Assembly: GCA_916049765.1 (NCBI GenBank)
Contig: CAJZIX010000004.1
Coordinates: forward strand, 12,921-76,920
Length of the DNA stretch: 64,000 nt
Reading direction: 5' to 3'
DNA from: an uncultured bacterium
GTDB lineage: Bacteria > Patescibacteriota > Gracilibacteria > Absconditabacterales > Absconditicoccaceae
The notes under the pieces are model-generated. The model saw nothing but the letters and a program-made list of their open reading frames with translations. It did no database searches and was not told the origin of the DNA. This document shows, in pieces, positions 20,406 to 32,196 of this stretch (within the stretch, counting starts at the first letter, position 1; each line of letters starts with the position of its first letter). The position numbers and the translations under genes are program-made.

Positions 20406-21428
20406 ATGAACAAAACGGGAAAAATTATTTTTACTCTTCTAGGAGTCCTCTTGGGAGTAGGGTTTACTCTGCTTGGGCTGAATTACGCTCCTCAGTTCAG
20501 CTTTTTTTCTGGTAATTCAAAAGATCCTATAGAAGTTCCAAGTGAAGTTTCAGGAGCGCTTGTTTCTCCTCAAAAAGCCTATCCTGGGATTACTCTCCAA
20601 GACTTGGCAAACTTAGGACTTGATGAGGAAGGAATAGATCAATATCTTTTTAATACTCTCCCTGAATGTCATTTCCCAAAATTACAGTCACAGAAGGTGA
20701 TCGTGATTGATGAGGTGGTAAACAACTGTAGCACCCAAGAAAAAAAAGGTCAGATTCCTGATGGTTTAGGAGGGGCTTGTTTTGATTGGCATGCCTATGA
20801 TCGGGCAGGGGATCGCCTCTTAGCAATGAACGATAGAACCTGTCACTACGGAATTGATCCACAAGAAGCCATGCAACGCTGAGTAGAAACTACTTTCCTT
20901 TGTAAGGATACGAGCGATCCTAGGTATCAGATTTTTGGAACTTTATTTCAAGAGTCAGAAATGAATAGTGAATCTGCTATCAAGAATGCTCAAATGGGAA
21001 ATAAGCCTTTTGCACTTAAAAAAGCTCTAAAATCCTGACTTTTGAGTGCTACGATTCCGGATGTATATAATCTTGCTTCCCTTTATTGTACACGAGAAGA
21101 CCCAGATTGTGCAGGTGTGTATGATGTCGGATCTTGGGCTGATAATAAGGGAAATTATTTCGTAGCTGGAGAAAGAGCTGATCTTAAAGGGAAAACTATC
21201 TATGCGATCAATGATAAACTCTATTTTCCATGAGAAATGAAAGGAGAACTTCCAAGCTGAATTTCTAGTCCTGATCAGAAATGGACTTCTCCTTGGCTCT
21301 TTGCAGGGATAAAAAATGGGAAGATTATTGTCAAGAAAATGAAAGACTATGTTCCTACAAGAAAAGAGCCTCTTGAGTATACCCTTGAGTCAAAGTTTAC
21401 CTTAGAAACTTGTGAAGTTGATCTGTAA
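20406..21428 (+). CDS. Secreted/anchored protein, paralog 2 of a tandem pair
   Basis: 340 aa. An N-terminal helix (KIIFTLLGVLLGVGFTLLG) is followed by a Ser/Pro linker. VVNNCSTQEKKGQ then PDGLGGAC falls at about residues 105-126, the same position as in paralog 1. SLYCTREDPDC, DVGSWADNKGNYFVAG, TIYAINDKLYFPG and the ending LETCEVDL also match. It starts 25 bp after paralog 1 and was probably co-transcribed with it and the 704-aa membrane protein. Shared cysteines and identical ends suggest a common binding or scaffold role outside the cell. Confidence 0.7.
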
Positions 21429-21473
21429 TCTTTTTTGCGTTTTCTTTGATAAAGACTTGGGAATTAAATTCTC

Positions 21474-21530
21474 TTGCAATTAATCTTAATTTTTTTATAA
21501 CAAAATAGCACCTATTTTATATATGTGATA
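21474..21530 (+). promoter_or_regulatory. groEL promoter with CIRCE-like operator
   Basis: TTGCAA (21474-21479), 16 bp, TATAAC (21496-21501). Four bases later comes TAGCAC (21506-21511), 13 bases, GTGATA (21525-21530). The spacing matches the core of CIRCE (TTAGCACTC-N9-GAGTGCTAA), the HrcA repressor site, with one mismatch between the half sites. The groES promoter has the same layout. No hrcA gene is in the window. Confidence 0.65.
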
Positions 21531-21588
21531 CTAATTGATAAAATAGGAGAAAAAATCAGACTTTTTATTCTTTTACAATAAGACACGA

Positions 21589-23247
21589 ATGCCAAAACAC
21601 ATTAAGTATGGTGATGAAGCCAGAAAAGAAATCTTTAGCGGAATGCAAATGGTTGCAGATGCCGTGAAGGTCACAATGGGACCAAAAGGAAGAAATGTTA
21701 TCCTTGAAAGATCCTATGGAGGACCTATTGTAACGAATGATGGAGTGACCGTAGCCAAAGAAATTGAACTTGAAGACAAATCCGAAAACATTGGTGCAAG
21801 CATGCTCAAAGAAGCTGCTGAAAAAACCAATAAAGAAGCAGGAGATGGAACGACTACGACCGTTGTGCTTGCAGAGGCGATGGCGAGCGAAGGACTCAGA
21901 TATATCAGGTCTGGAGTCAATCCTTTCTCTCTTGGAAAGGGGCTTCATAAGGCGGTTGAGAAACTCGTAGCGGAAATTGAAGGAAAAGCCCAGCAAATCG
22001 GAGATAGTAAAGAAAAAATCAAGCAAGTAGCGACGATTTCTGCTCAAGATGAAGAAGTAGGAAATCTGATCGCTGATGTCTTTGAAGAGATCGGAAAAGA
22101 TGGAACCATTACTGTTGAAGAGGGGAAATCTCTCGGTCTGACCAAGGAAATTAAAACCGGAATGCAATTTGATCAGGGATATTCTAGTCCTTATCTTGTA
22201 ACTGATCCTCAGAGAATGGAAGCGGTAATTGACAAGCCTTATATCTTGCTTACTGACAAGAAAATTAGCTCTATCAAGGAGATTTTGCAGGTTTTGGAGG
22301 CAGTTGCTGCAACAGGGAAAAAGGATTTCGTGATTATTGCTGAGGATGTTGAGGGAGAGGCTCTGGCTTCTTTGGTTTTGAATAAAATCAGAGGAATGCT
22401 GAATGTTTTGACTGTGAAGGCTCCATGATTCGGAGATAGGAAAAAGGAAATGCTTCGCGATATCGCGGTAGTAACTGGTGCAACAGTGATTACAGAAGAG
22501 CTTGGACTTAAACTAGAAGATGCTACGATTGAGATGCTTGGAAGAGCTGATAAAGTGATTGCAACCAAAGACACAACCGTAATCGTAGATGGTAAAGGCG
22601 ATCAGACTGCTATCAATGAAAGAGCTGATCAGATCAAAGCACAACTCTGAATGACCACTTCTGATTATGATAAAGAAAAATTAGCTGAAAGACTGGCTAA
22701 ACTCGTTGGTGGAGTAGCTGTCATTCAGGTGGGAGCTGCAACTGAAATGGAGATGAAAAACAAGAAATACAAGATTGAAGATGCTTTGAATGCAACCAGA
22801 GCCGCTATTGAAGAGGGAATCGTTGCCGGAGGTGGAAGCGTCTTGCTCCAACTTTCAAAGCTTTTGGATAGCTTTAAATTGGAAGATGCTGATGAACAGG
22901 TTGCTGTGCAGATCGTGAGAGATGCAATCCAATATCCTGTTCGCCAAATCGCAAATAATGCAGGTTTCAAAGGAGATCGAGTAGTAGAAAAAGTAAAGGA
23001 ATCTGAAGATTTCAACTACGGTTTTGATGCTAAAGAAGGAACTTTTAAAAACCTCTTTGAGGCGGGGATTATTGATCCGGCAAAAGTGCTGAGAGTTGCC
23101 CTTCAGAATGCAGTTTCTACTGCTGCAATGTTCCTTACGACAGAAAGTGTGATTGTAGATGCTCCAAAGGCAGAAGGTTGCTCTTGCAATCACGGAGGAG
23201 CTGATGCAGGAATGTGAGGTATGGGAGGAATGTGAGGAATGTATTAA
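21589..23247 (+). CDS. groL: Chaperonin GroEL
   Basis: 552 aa, normal length. The 60-kDa chaperonin forms the ATP-driven folding chamber with GroES. Seen are [47 protein letters not shown] (ATP site), [12 protein letters not shown] and the C-terminal GGMGGMGGMGGMY tail. Only four TGA codons are used (22426, 22648, 23215, 23233), two of them in the Gly-Met tail, few for so glycine-rich a protein. A heat-shock type operator precedes it, and the partner gene groES is 14 kb away rather than adjacent. Confidence 0.98.
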
Positions 23248-23276
23248 TTTAGAATTAAGAATTTAAAAATATTAGG

Positions 23277-23309
23277 AAACTGACTTTCTTTGAAGGGTCA
23301 GTTTTTCCT
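23277..23309 (+). terminator. groEL terminator, CTGA/TCAG type
   Basis: AAACTGAC (23277-23284) pairs with GTCAGTTT (23297-23304), then T-rich. Confidence 0.8.
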
Positions 23310-23310
23310 T

Positions 23311-23338
23311 TTGAAAATAGGAATGGGATTATTATAGT
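23311..23338 (+). promoter_or_regulatory. Promoter of engB
   Basis: TTGAAA (23311-23316), 16 bp, TATAGT (23333-23338), 28 bp before the ATG. It begins immediately after the groEL terminator. Confidence 0.65.
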
Positions 23339-23366
23339 GTAGGAGTCTTTACCTGTAGATTAAATA

Positions 23367-23951
23367 ATGCAAATTACTTCTGTTACTTTTGTAAAATCTG
23401 CTTCTAAACTTTCAGAATGTCCATCTTCAGATTTTCCTGAAATTGCTGTGATTGGGAGATCAAATGTTGGAAAATCCTCGCTTATTAATTTTCTGATGGA
23501 TAAAACGATTGCAAAAGCTTCTGATAAGCCATGAAAAACTCAACTCATTAATTATTTTTTCGTGAATGAAAGCCGATATTTCGTTGATCTTCCTTGATAT
23601 GGCTATGCGAAGGTTAGTTTAGATCAGAGGAGAAAATGGATTGATGAGATTCATGGTTATTTTTTACAAAGAAAGCCGTTTATTTTACTATTAATTGATG
23701 GTTCTCTTCCTCCGCAGAAGATCGATTTAGAGTTTATCTCTGCACTTACAGAAGAAAGTCTGAATTTTGCTCTTATTTTGACTAAAACTGATAAAGCAAA
23801 TCAAAAAACACTCCATCAGAATATTAAACTCCTCAAACAAGCTCTTCAAAAGCAGATGTGAAAAGTCCCTGAGCTTCTGCTTTCTTCTACGACAAAAAAA
23901 CAAGGAAAGGAGCAGATTCTAGCGTTTATTGATCAGCAAGTATTGGTTTAA
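23367..23951 (+). CDS. engB: Ribosome-biogenesis GTPase EngB/YsxC
   Basis: 194 aa GTPase needed for assembly of the large ribosomal subunit. G1 is GRSNVGKSSLINFL, G2 region KPGKTQLINYF, G3 DLPGYGYAK, G4 TKTDK, and a SS-T motif near the end. The glycines of KPGKTQ and of DLPG are both encoded by TGA; the G3 glycine is essentially invariant in GTPases, which directly supports the code assignment. Length is normal. Own promoter; followed by a peptidase gene after 57 bp. Confidence 0.95.
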
Positions 23952-24008
23952 TTCTGTATCTTTAGGAGAAAATTCTAAAGCTATTTTATTTATTTTTGAT
24001 GTCATACT

Positions 24009-25997
24009 ATGAAAACGAAACTTCTCAACGAACTTCAAAAACAAGGAATCCCAAATTTTTCCCTCTTCCAAACTTCGGAAGCGCTTGCAATCCTTCCTGA
24101 GTTGCTTTTAGAATTATTAGAGCAAGAAAAAGCTGATTTTCAAGCCTTAATCCAAAAAACCAATGAAAGTCTGACTTTTGAGGATTTTGTGCTAGAATCG
24201 CAACTTGCTTACCTCTGGAAAATCATCAATCATCTTGATGCAGTAGAAACGAATCAAGAAATCAGAGCGATTATTGCAGATTTTAGACCGAAGTACGAGG
24301 ATTTTGTGAATGAGGTGGCTTATTCTCAGTCTTATTATCAGAAGCTGCTCCGAGCAAGTGAACATTTTGAAAAGAATCCTGATCAGCAAAGGTGGTTTGA
24401 TTTGACTTTGAAAGCCTTTGAGCAAAGGGGAATTGCATTGCCAGCAGAGGAGCAAGAACAGCTCAAAAATCTCAATAAACAGCTTTCAGAGCTGGGAGAG
24501 AAGTTTCAGCATAATGTCGTAGATGAACAGTCAGCTTTTCTGCTTTATTTTGATGATGAGGCGGATTTTCAGGAGATGCCGGAGGAGCTCTTGGCGAAAA
24601 TGAAGGCACTGGCTGGGGAGAAATGAGGGCTTGCAGTCAATGCTGATCCAAATTTGCTTCTTGCGGTAAGTAAATATTGCAGTAATCCAGAAATCAGAAA
24701 GCAGGTGGCTTTTCAGAGAGGGCAATGGGCGAGTGAGGGGAAATTTGACAATAGACCTTTAGCCTTGGAGCTTCTAAAACTTAATCAAGAGAAAGCAAAG
24801 ATTCTTGGCTATGTGAATGCAGGAGAAATGTTCCTTTGGGCGACGATGGCTCAAGATCCGGATCAGCTTTTTGATTTTATCAAGCCGATCTCTGCCAAAG
24901 CAATGCAAAAAGCGAAATCTGAAGTGCAGACTTTGCAAGAGTATTTTCAGCTTCCAGATTTACCAAGCTATGATCTCGCCTACTATACGAGGAAGTACAA
25001 GGAAGAGCAATATGCCCTCAATGATGAGGAACTCAAGCAATATTTTGAGTTTGAGTCGGTTTTGAAATGGCTCCATAGCTTTGTATTCAAGTTTTTGGGA
25101 GTAGAGCTTCGTGCTAGAGCAGAATCAGCGTTTTGATCTCTTGGGCATGAAAGGCGATATGAAGTCTATCATCAAGGGGAGCTGGTGGCGTATTATATGC
25201 TAGATGCTTTTTATCGTAAGGGGAAAAGACCTTGAGCTTGGGCAGATTACCTGAGAGAGAAGGGGAATGGGCAGTTGCCGATCGTCGTGAATGTCTGTAA
25301 TTTCCAAAAAGCTGAATCCTGACCAAGTTTGCTCTATCTGAGAGATGTTGAGACGCTATTTCATGAGTTTGGACACGCTTTGCATGCGATGTTGGCGGGT
25401 TCTCCCTATGCGGAGCTTTCTGGATTTAATGTAGAATGGGATTTTGTAGAGCTTCCAAGTCAATTGATGGAAAATTGGGTGAGTGATCCTGAAGCCTTGA
25501 AAACTTTAGCAAAGCACTATCAAACTTGACTCCCAATGCCAGAAAAACTCATTCAAACCCTCCAAGATCTCAAAAGCTTTATGATGGGAAACTGGGTAAG
25601 TAGGCAAAACGAGTTAGCTTTACTGGATATGACGCTTTATACTTCCCCTATCCCAAATTCGGTAGAAGAATTGGATCAAAAGATTCTTGAAATCGTGAAT
25701 CAGTATTCCATTTTCCCAAGAGGGGAGGAGTACAAGATGTATTGTGCGTTTCTGCATATTTTCGGAGGTGGCTACGAAGCGAAGTATTATTCCTATATGC
25801 GAGCAGAGCTTTTGGAGGCTGATGTGTTTCAAACCATCAAAAAAGCCTGAATTTTCAATCCAGAAATTTGATCTGCCTACAAAGAGAAAATCTTAATTCC
25901 ATGAACTCGTAAACCAGCTTCAGAATTGTTCTTTGATTTTATGCAGAGAAAGCCAAGTGATAAAGCTTTGATGAAGAAGTACGGACTTTTAGCTTAA
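24009..25997 (+). CDS. M3 family oligopeptidase
   Basis: 662 aa zinc metallopeptidase of the thimet/oligopeptidase A group, which degrades short peptides in the cytoplasm. The zinc site is HEFGHALH at about residue 450, in [17 protein letters not shown]. The third-ligand region is [21 protein letters not shown]. Upstream helices include [19 protein letters not shown], and PIVVNVCNF precedes the zinc helix. Length fits the family. TGA codons at several places, for example after LAGEK and before PSLLYL, split the gene if read as stop. Confidence 0.92.
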
Positions 25998-26052
25998 TTG
26001 GCTGAACAAGAGAGAAAATAATTTTTCCCTTTGATTGGAAGGTTTTATTTCG

Positions 26053-27195
26053 ATGAATAGTATGAAAATTGCGTTTGTAAATTGCTGGACGATGCCGGGT
26101 GGTGTGCTCAATGTCCTTCAAGATTTGATGATCAAACAGCTGAGAAAGCATGGGAAGGAGGTGGAAGTCAGGCTTTTTACGCTTATTTCGGATCGTGAAA
26201 ATCTAGAATTACCCTTGCCATGAGGAAATGGAGCGATGGTAACGATTCCGATCGTGCAAACCTTACCAAAATGGATCAATCAGATTTTTCTTTTTTTTAC
26301 TAAGAGGAAAGTGAAGATTTTGTCGGGTATTTTTGATTATCGTAATTTGATGGTGTTTTATCCTCGGCTTATGAAACTCCTTTCTTTCAAGATCAAAAAA
26401 CGAAAGCCTGATGAGATTCAGATTTCTTCTTTTGCTATTGCGAAAAATATTACGCCGATTCCGTGAGTGCCGACGCATCTGTATCTGCATTCTCCGATGC
26501 AATATATCTGGAGTCACTATGATGAATATAATGCAAGGCTGACTTGATGGAAAAATAGGCTCTTTAATTTTATCGTTCCGAGGCTTAGGAAATGGGATTT
26601 AAAGTTTCATCATTTTGATTCGATGGTTTGTAATAGTTATTATACTCAAGAACTGGCAGAGGAGCTTTATAGCCTCAAAAGCACGGTTTCCTATCCAAAG
26701 ATCGCAGATCAGTATTGGTTTGCTTGAATCTCTCTAAAGCCGATGCCTTATTTTGTATATGTAGGGAGGCTGGTAAATTTTGTGAGGGAAACAGGCTTGA
26801 TTATTCAGCTTTTTAATCATTTGAAATTGCCGTTGGTGGTGATCGGTTCTGGTCCTGATGAGGAGGAACTCAAAGCTTTGGCAGGTGAGACTGTTATTTT
26901 TACTGGATGGAATCCTGAAGGAATGACGGAGATTGTTAGAGATTCTGCTGGACTCATCAACTTGACGAAAGAGAGTTTCTGAATTTGAACGGTAGAGGCG
27001 CTTTTGATGGGAGTTCCAGTATTTGGTTTCGCTGAAGGTGCAACTGCAGAATTGGTCGATGAGGATTGTGGGGTTTTGACTAAAAGCAAGAAGTTAGAAG
27101 ATTTAGTGTCTGATTTTGAACTCTTTCGTAGTAAAAGGCGAGATAGAAAGCTGATTTCTGAGAGAATTAGAGAAAAAATGAGTTCTAATTCTTAA
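26053..27195 (+). CDS. Glycosyltransferase, GT4-like
   Basis: 380 aa. GT-B fold transferase: N-terminal Rossmann part (MKIAFVNCWTMPGGVLNVLQDLM), then HLYLHSPMQYIW and FDSMVCNSYYTQEL. The C-terminal donor-sugar domain has YFVYVGRLVNFVRETGLI, LVVIGSGPDEEELKALAG, GLINLTKESFGIGTVEALLMGVPVFGF (the E-x7-E motif) and GATAELV. Sugar and acceptor cannot be told. I start at ATG 26053; ATG 26062 and 26035 are also in frame. Followed by a strong terminator. Confidence 0.9.
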
Positions 27196-27213
27196 AGAAG
27201 GTTTTATTTTTTG

Positions 27214-27238
27214 ACCACTATGTATTAGTGGTTTTTTT
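27214..27238 (+). terminator. Terminator after the glycosyltransferase
   Basis: ACCACTA, TGTAT loop, TAGTGGT, seven T. Confidence 0.85.
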
Positions 27239-27292
27239 AATATCAATTTTATCAACCATTTTTTTGACAAATGAATTTTATTAAATAATTAC

Positions 27293-27320
27293 TTGAAATA
27301 CTAAAGAAAAATTTTATATT
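27293..27320 (+). promoter_or_regulatory. Promoter of dprA
   Basis: TTGAAA (27293-27298), 16 bp, TATATT (27315-27320), 33 bp before the ATG. A second possible pair, TTGACA (27264) with TAATTA, also 16 bp apart, lies just upstream. Confidence 0.65.
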
Positions 27321-27353
27321 GGAGATGACTATTTAAAATCTTTTTTCAAAATA

Positions 27354-28343
27354 ATGTTCTTGAATTCTTTAGGTTTATATTATTCTGCTCAAGAAGATTT
27401 AACACTTTCTCAGCTCAAAAAATGAGAGTTTGATACTGATGTTTCTACTGAGAAAATTCAAGCATATTGTGAGAAATATCAGATTTGATGTCTTGTGCAG
27501 TGAGATGAGTCTTATTCTTCAATTATAAATCGTTATGCACAGCTTCCCTTTTTGCTGTATTATCAGGGGAATCTAGAGCTTCTTAATCAGAAAATTTTAG
27601 GCGTAGTCTGACCAAGGAAACCAAGTGAATATTGAATTCAGGTTTTAGAGCTTTTTTTTGAAAAGGCAGCTCATTATCAGCTCGTTTCTCTCTCTGGTTT
27701 TGCGAAATGAATTGATCAAAAAGCACATCAGCTTTCTCTTTCTCATCATCTGCCAACGATTGCTGTTCTAGGCTGAGGTTTTCAGCATTATCTTCAAGGA
27801 TCAGATCGTCATTTTCTCTCTGAAATTGTAAAAAATTGAGGGTTGATTCTTTCAGAGTTTAAACTTTGATTTCAACCTACAAAGCGGAGTTTCCCACAGA
27901 GAAATAGGCTTATTGCAAGGCTTTCGGAGATGCTTTTTTTGCCTGAGGCAAGAGAAAAATCTGGAAGTTTAATTACGGCAGAGTTTGCTTATACGATGAA
28001 AAAGCCTGTTTATTCTGTTCCAGCTCCGATTTTTGCGCCACAAAGTGCTGGAATTTTTTCTAAAATGAATGAAAAAAAATTAAAACTGATTACCGATTTT
28101 GATTCCTGTTTAAACGAGCATTTTTGACTGAGAGATAAAGTGCCGGTTGGAACTTCTCATGCATTGTCTGAAGTTCAAAGTCAGCTTTTAACTTTTCTTT
28201 CTCAGCATTGAGATATGAGTTTAGATACGCTTTTACCACATTTTAATTTGGGATATCAGCAACTTTTACAGGAATTAACATTTTTGGAGATGAATAAACA
28301 AATTGATGAGATTTGACCTGGAATCTATAGAAAAAAGGCTTAG
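27354..28343 (+). CDS. dprA: DNA processing protein DprA
   Basis: 329 aa. DprA receives incoming single-stranded DNA in natural transformation and loads RecA on it. The Rossmann-like core shows LGVVGPRKPSEYGIQVLE, LVSLSGFAKGIDQKAHQLSL, TIAVLGGFQHYL, LILSEFKLGFQPTKRSFPQRNRLIARLSEMLFLPEAREKSGSLITAEFA and PVYSVPAP. The C-terminal winged helix follows (LLTFLSQHGDMSLDTLL). Many TGA codons are read as Gly. With the PilB-type ATPase and pilin-like gene elsewhere in the window it suggests DNA uptake ability. Confidence 0.93.
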
Positions 28344-28416
28344 AAAAATGATTTGCTCTTGAAAAAGAGGTCTTCTTTTTTTATGATTTATTGTGGTAAT
28401 ATAAAAAAGATAGATT

Positions 28417-28671
28417 ATGAAAAAATTATTAAAAATTGTAATTAAAAAATTAAGATCAACCCCTCTTCCTATTGTGAGGGAACGAGATCTAATTAGAGTT
28501 CCGAGGCCTTATTGTAGGGATTTAATGCCCTATGAAAAAACTCGTCAGCCTCAACAAAAAAAACTTCGAAAAGGTTACAAAAAACCTTTGATAAATAGGA
28601 CTCGATACAAATGAATCCTTAAAAAAATTAAAGAGCTAGAAACTAGCTCTTTTTTTTGAAAGTATCAATAA
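28417..28671 (+). CDS. Small basic protein (doubtful end)
   Basis: An 84-codon frame starting MKKLLKIVIKKLRSTPLP and rich in Lys/Arg (PQQKKLRKGYKKPLINRTRYK). With TGA as Gly the frame passes through a perfect 8-bp terminator hairpin (28632-28657) to TAA at 28669. Transcripts ending at the hairpin would lack a stop codon. Either the ORF is not real, or the hairpin serves mainly the opposite gene. Confidence 0.35.
28632..28657. terminator. Bidirectional terminator
   Basis: AGAGCTAG, AAA, CTAGCTCT with T runs on both sides. It contains the TAG stop of the minus-strand kinase gene. Confidence 0.8.
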
Positions 28672-29185
28672 TGAGCTGAGCAACCTCTTCAGGAGTTTTA
28701 TCACTGGTATCAATCTTGAGATCATAGTTTGCGTCATCTCGGAGGTCTACGTTGTACAGTGATAAAAACCTGTTTCTATCGTCAGCATTTCTTTTTTTTG
28801 TAATTTCTAGTGCTTGTTCAGGAGAGTCGAAATTATCGGTAGTTCTCTGGTCTTTGCGAATTCTTTCACTAGCTACTTCATCACGAATGTCTAGGAAAAC
28901 TTTAAATGCTTTAGGCTGGCAGAGAAATCCTAGTCTGCTTTCCAAAATGATCGCACTTTCCAAAGGAAGGTTCTTTTGATATTCTTCATATTTGAGGTCG
29001 AATTCTTTCTGATTTTCTGGTTTTTCACCTAAAAGGTTGAATTCTGAAATACTCAATCCCATTTCTTCTGCGAGTTTTCTTTTGAGTGATCCAATAGAAA
29101 TAATTTCATAATGTAGTTGCTCAGCTAGAATTTTTGAAACGGTTCCTTTCCCACTTCATGCTTTCCCTCCTAAGGTAATAATCAT
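28643..29185 (-). CDS. cmk: Cytidylate kinase-like NMP kinase
   Basis: 180 aa. P-loop GGKAGSGKGTVSKILAEQL at the N-terminus (one Gly is TGA), then EIISIGSLKRKLAEEMGLSISEFN, which matches the archaeal-type short cytidylate kinases (SAGxxFRxLAxxxGxSLxEF). SAIILESRLGFL and VFLDIRDEVASERIRKDQRT are the NMP-binding and lid regions. It phosphorylates CMP/dCMP in that family; the exact nucleotide is inferred. The start at 29185 is the only ATG before the P-loop. Confidence 0.8.
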
Positions 29186-29366
29186 ATTTTTATAAGTAAT
29201 CAATAAAATAGCTTTATTTTAGCTAATTCTCTTAGTTATTCAAGCTTTAGAATGATTTTTTGCTTGTTTTTTTGAAGTAATAATATAAAATGTCACATTG
29301 GGTATTTTTTTGCGATAATAAGAAAAGCAGAAAATTGATTTTTTATCTTTGTAAATGTATATCACT

Positions 29367-31436
29367 ATGAAAGCTTTTTTTAGGTCTCTCTTTTCGTGGC
29401 TTTGGACAAAAAAATGGCGAGTTCTTGCTGTTTTACTTGTTTTGATTGGAGGAGCTTTTTGGATTGGAAAGAAGTATTTTTGAAAACAAGCTGATACCAG
29501 TATTGTGAGTGCTGATCATATTGTAACAACAGGTAGTGTCGGGAAAACACTTAATCTCGCTGGGACGACACAATTTGCTCATGCTCAGAAATTAACTTTT
29601 GCTAATAAATGAAGAGTCACAAGTGTAAAGACAAAAATTTGAGCTCACGTGAAAAAAGGAGATGTTTTGGCTACGATTACAACTGATGATTTAGATAGAA
29701 AGGTAGAAACTGCAAAGAAAGAACTCAAAAATAAGCAACTAGAACTCAGAAAAATTATTGATAAATCAGATAAAGCACTTGAGTTGCTTAAAGCTCAATC
29801 AAATTATGATCTTTTGATGGTTCAGAAACAAACTCTTCCTGGAGAACAACAGCTTGATGTTCAAACAAAAAAGTCTGATCTTTTAGAGACAGAAAGGTTG
29901 ATTAAAGATAAAGAGAAAAATCTTAAAGAAGCTCAACAAGATTATGCTGAATTACTTTCTGGAAAGGCAGGTGCAAATAATGCAGAGCTTGCTCTTTCTA
30001 AAAACGTAAGAACAAGAAATACATCCATGGAAAAGTTGATTAGGGCTTTTCGTGAAGAAGCTAGTAAATTGCAATCTACATTAGATAATTATGATGCTGT
30101 TATGAAAATGACAGATCAATACGATTGAGAGGATCAGAATATTTATATTGGTGCAAGGGAACCAAGGCTTCTTAATCAATCAAAAGAGCAATTTTGGAAG
30201 ATACATAGTTATAAAAAGATTCTTAATGATCTTTATGCTCAATATTCTAAAATTCCTGTTGGAAGTATGACAGAAAATAGTATCCTTTCTTGATATTCAG
30301 TTTTTAAGGATCTTGGGATAGATTTAAGAACACGAGGAAAAATAAATTATGATCTGTTTATGGCAAGTATTGAATCTGAAGGGACGCTTTCAAAGGCAAA
30401 AAAGGAAGAATATGCATCATCATTTTGAACTACAATAGAAAATTTGGGATATGCTTATCAAGATAAATATCATGCTGCAGTAGAGACCTTAGCTGGATTA
30501 AAAGATTCTGATACTACGATTGAAGATGCTGCTGATAAAGTAGAAAAGTTGAAAATTGAGTTAGAAAATTTGAATATTTCCCTAAAAAAGAAAAAATTGG
30601 AGTTTGATGTAAATCAGAAAAAGTTATTTGTAGATGCAGCAGATCTTGAAAAAAAGATTCAGGATGCAAGACTTGATCTTGAAAAAGCTAGAGCATGAAC
30701 AACCCAAAAGGATGAAATAGAAAGAATTCAGAATGAAATTGATAATGCTCAATTTGAGCTTACAACTTTAATGAAGCAGTATGATGAATACAAAATTATT
30801 GCAAACTTTGATGGAGTTGTAACAAAACTTGATATGCAAGTTGGAGATAGCATTGAGGCGAATGCGAGTGCTGATACTCAGAAGTATATCTATGTAGAAA
30901 CTCCGGATCTGCTTGAGGTGAAAATTGATGTTGATCAGATTGATATTGTTAAAATTAAACAGGGAATGAAGGTAGAGGTTACTGTTGATGCTTTTCCTGA
31001 TCAGGTATACTCTGGAGTTTTTTCAGAGATTGATACAATGCCAGAAGGGAATTCATATAAAGCAAAAGTAGTTTTTCAAAAAAATAATCCTGAGGAGAAA
31101 ATTTTGGGTGGAATGAGTGCGAATGTAAAGGTAACTCTTGAAGAAGAAAGAGGAAAGCTTGTTGTCCCTAATCCAGCTCTTGCTGATAATGAAAGAGGAG
31201 AAAAGATCGTTCGTCTTAAGAAAGGAAATGATCGAGTCGATCAGGTAGTTGAAATAGGAATTTCTGATGATTCTAATACTGTTATTCTTTCTGGACTGAA
31301 ACTTGGAGATACGATCAAAGGATTCTATATGAATGGAACTTCTATGGCTAATTTGGGACTTACTCAGGGACCGAGTGATGGAATAGATATTACTACTAAT
31401 CCTGATGGAAGCATGAGTTATCAATATGGAGGATAA
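29367..31436 (+). CDS. Membrane fusion protein (HlyD/MacA type)
   Basis: 689 aa. One N-terminal membrane helix (residues 17-35). The first half of a split lipoyl domain follows (QKLTFANKGRVTSVKTKIGAHVKKGDVLATI), then an unusually long coiled-coil insertion of about 350 residues. The second lipoyl half (YKIIANFDGVVTKLDMQVGD) and beta-barrel (LEVKIDVDQIDIVKIKQGMKVEV, VYSGVFSEIDTMPEG) come next. It forms the periplasm-facing or outer adaptor of a MacB-type exporter. ATG 29355 is an in-frame alternative start. The next two genes encode the ATPase and permease, spaced 33 and 40 bp apart. Confidence 0.88.
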
Positions 31437-31469
31437 TTATTATCAGATTTTATCATCAAAAAAACGAAA

Positions 31470-32156
31470 ATGATTCAAGCAAGTTCAGATTTCATTTCTC
31501 TTAAAGGCATTACCAAGACCTATGGAGAGAAGATGGCAGAACCTGTTTATGCCCTGAGGGGTGTTGATTTAGATATCAATGATGGAGATTTTATTTCTAT
31601 TATGGGACCATCAGGGTGTGGAAAATCAACCTTGATGAATATTGTAGGGCTTCTTGATGTTCAGACTTCAGGCTCTTATTTTCTTCGTGGAAATGAGGTA
31701 AAAAATCTGACTCCTGACCAGCAGTCTATGATTCGTAGGACAACGATCGGTTTCATTTTTCAGGGCTATAATTTGCTCAAGAGAATGGCGGCGTGGGAAC
31801 AGGTTGTTTTGCCGCTTTCTTATATGGGAATCCCTTCTGGAGAAGCTAAAGAAAGAGCTTATGCGGCACTCAAACTTGTCGGTTTGGAAGGGAGAGAAAA
31901 AGCACTTCCCAACCAGCTTTCTTGAGGACAGCAACAGAGGGTTTGTATTGCGAGGGCCTTGGTGACTGATTCAGGACTTTTGCTTGCAGATGAACCAACT
32001 GGAGCTTTGGATTCCAAGACAGGAATTGAAATTATGCAGCTGCTCAAAAAACTGAATACAGAAAAGGGGAAAACGATTTTGCTTATTACCCATGATGCGA
32101 ATGTTGCAGAATATGCAAATCAAACCATTCGTATTAAAGATGGACTCTTTGTTTAG
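31470..32156 (+). CDS. ABC transporter ATPase, MacB/LolD family
   Basis: 228 aa. Walker [20 protein letters not shown]-loop FIFQGYNLL, signature [15 protein letters not shown], Walker [13 protein letters not shown], and switch His in [13 protein letters not shown]. The first Gly of the LSGGQ signature is encoded by TGA (31922-31924), one of the cleanest proofs in this window that UGA means glycine. It powers the FtsX-like permease encoded next, together with the upstream fusion protein. The substrate of such exporters ranges from peptides to lipoproteins and is not evident here. Confidence 0.95.
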
Positions 32157-32196
32157 GATCAGCTTTTTTGATTTTATTTAAATATGTATCGGAAAT

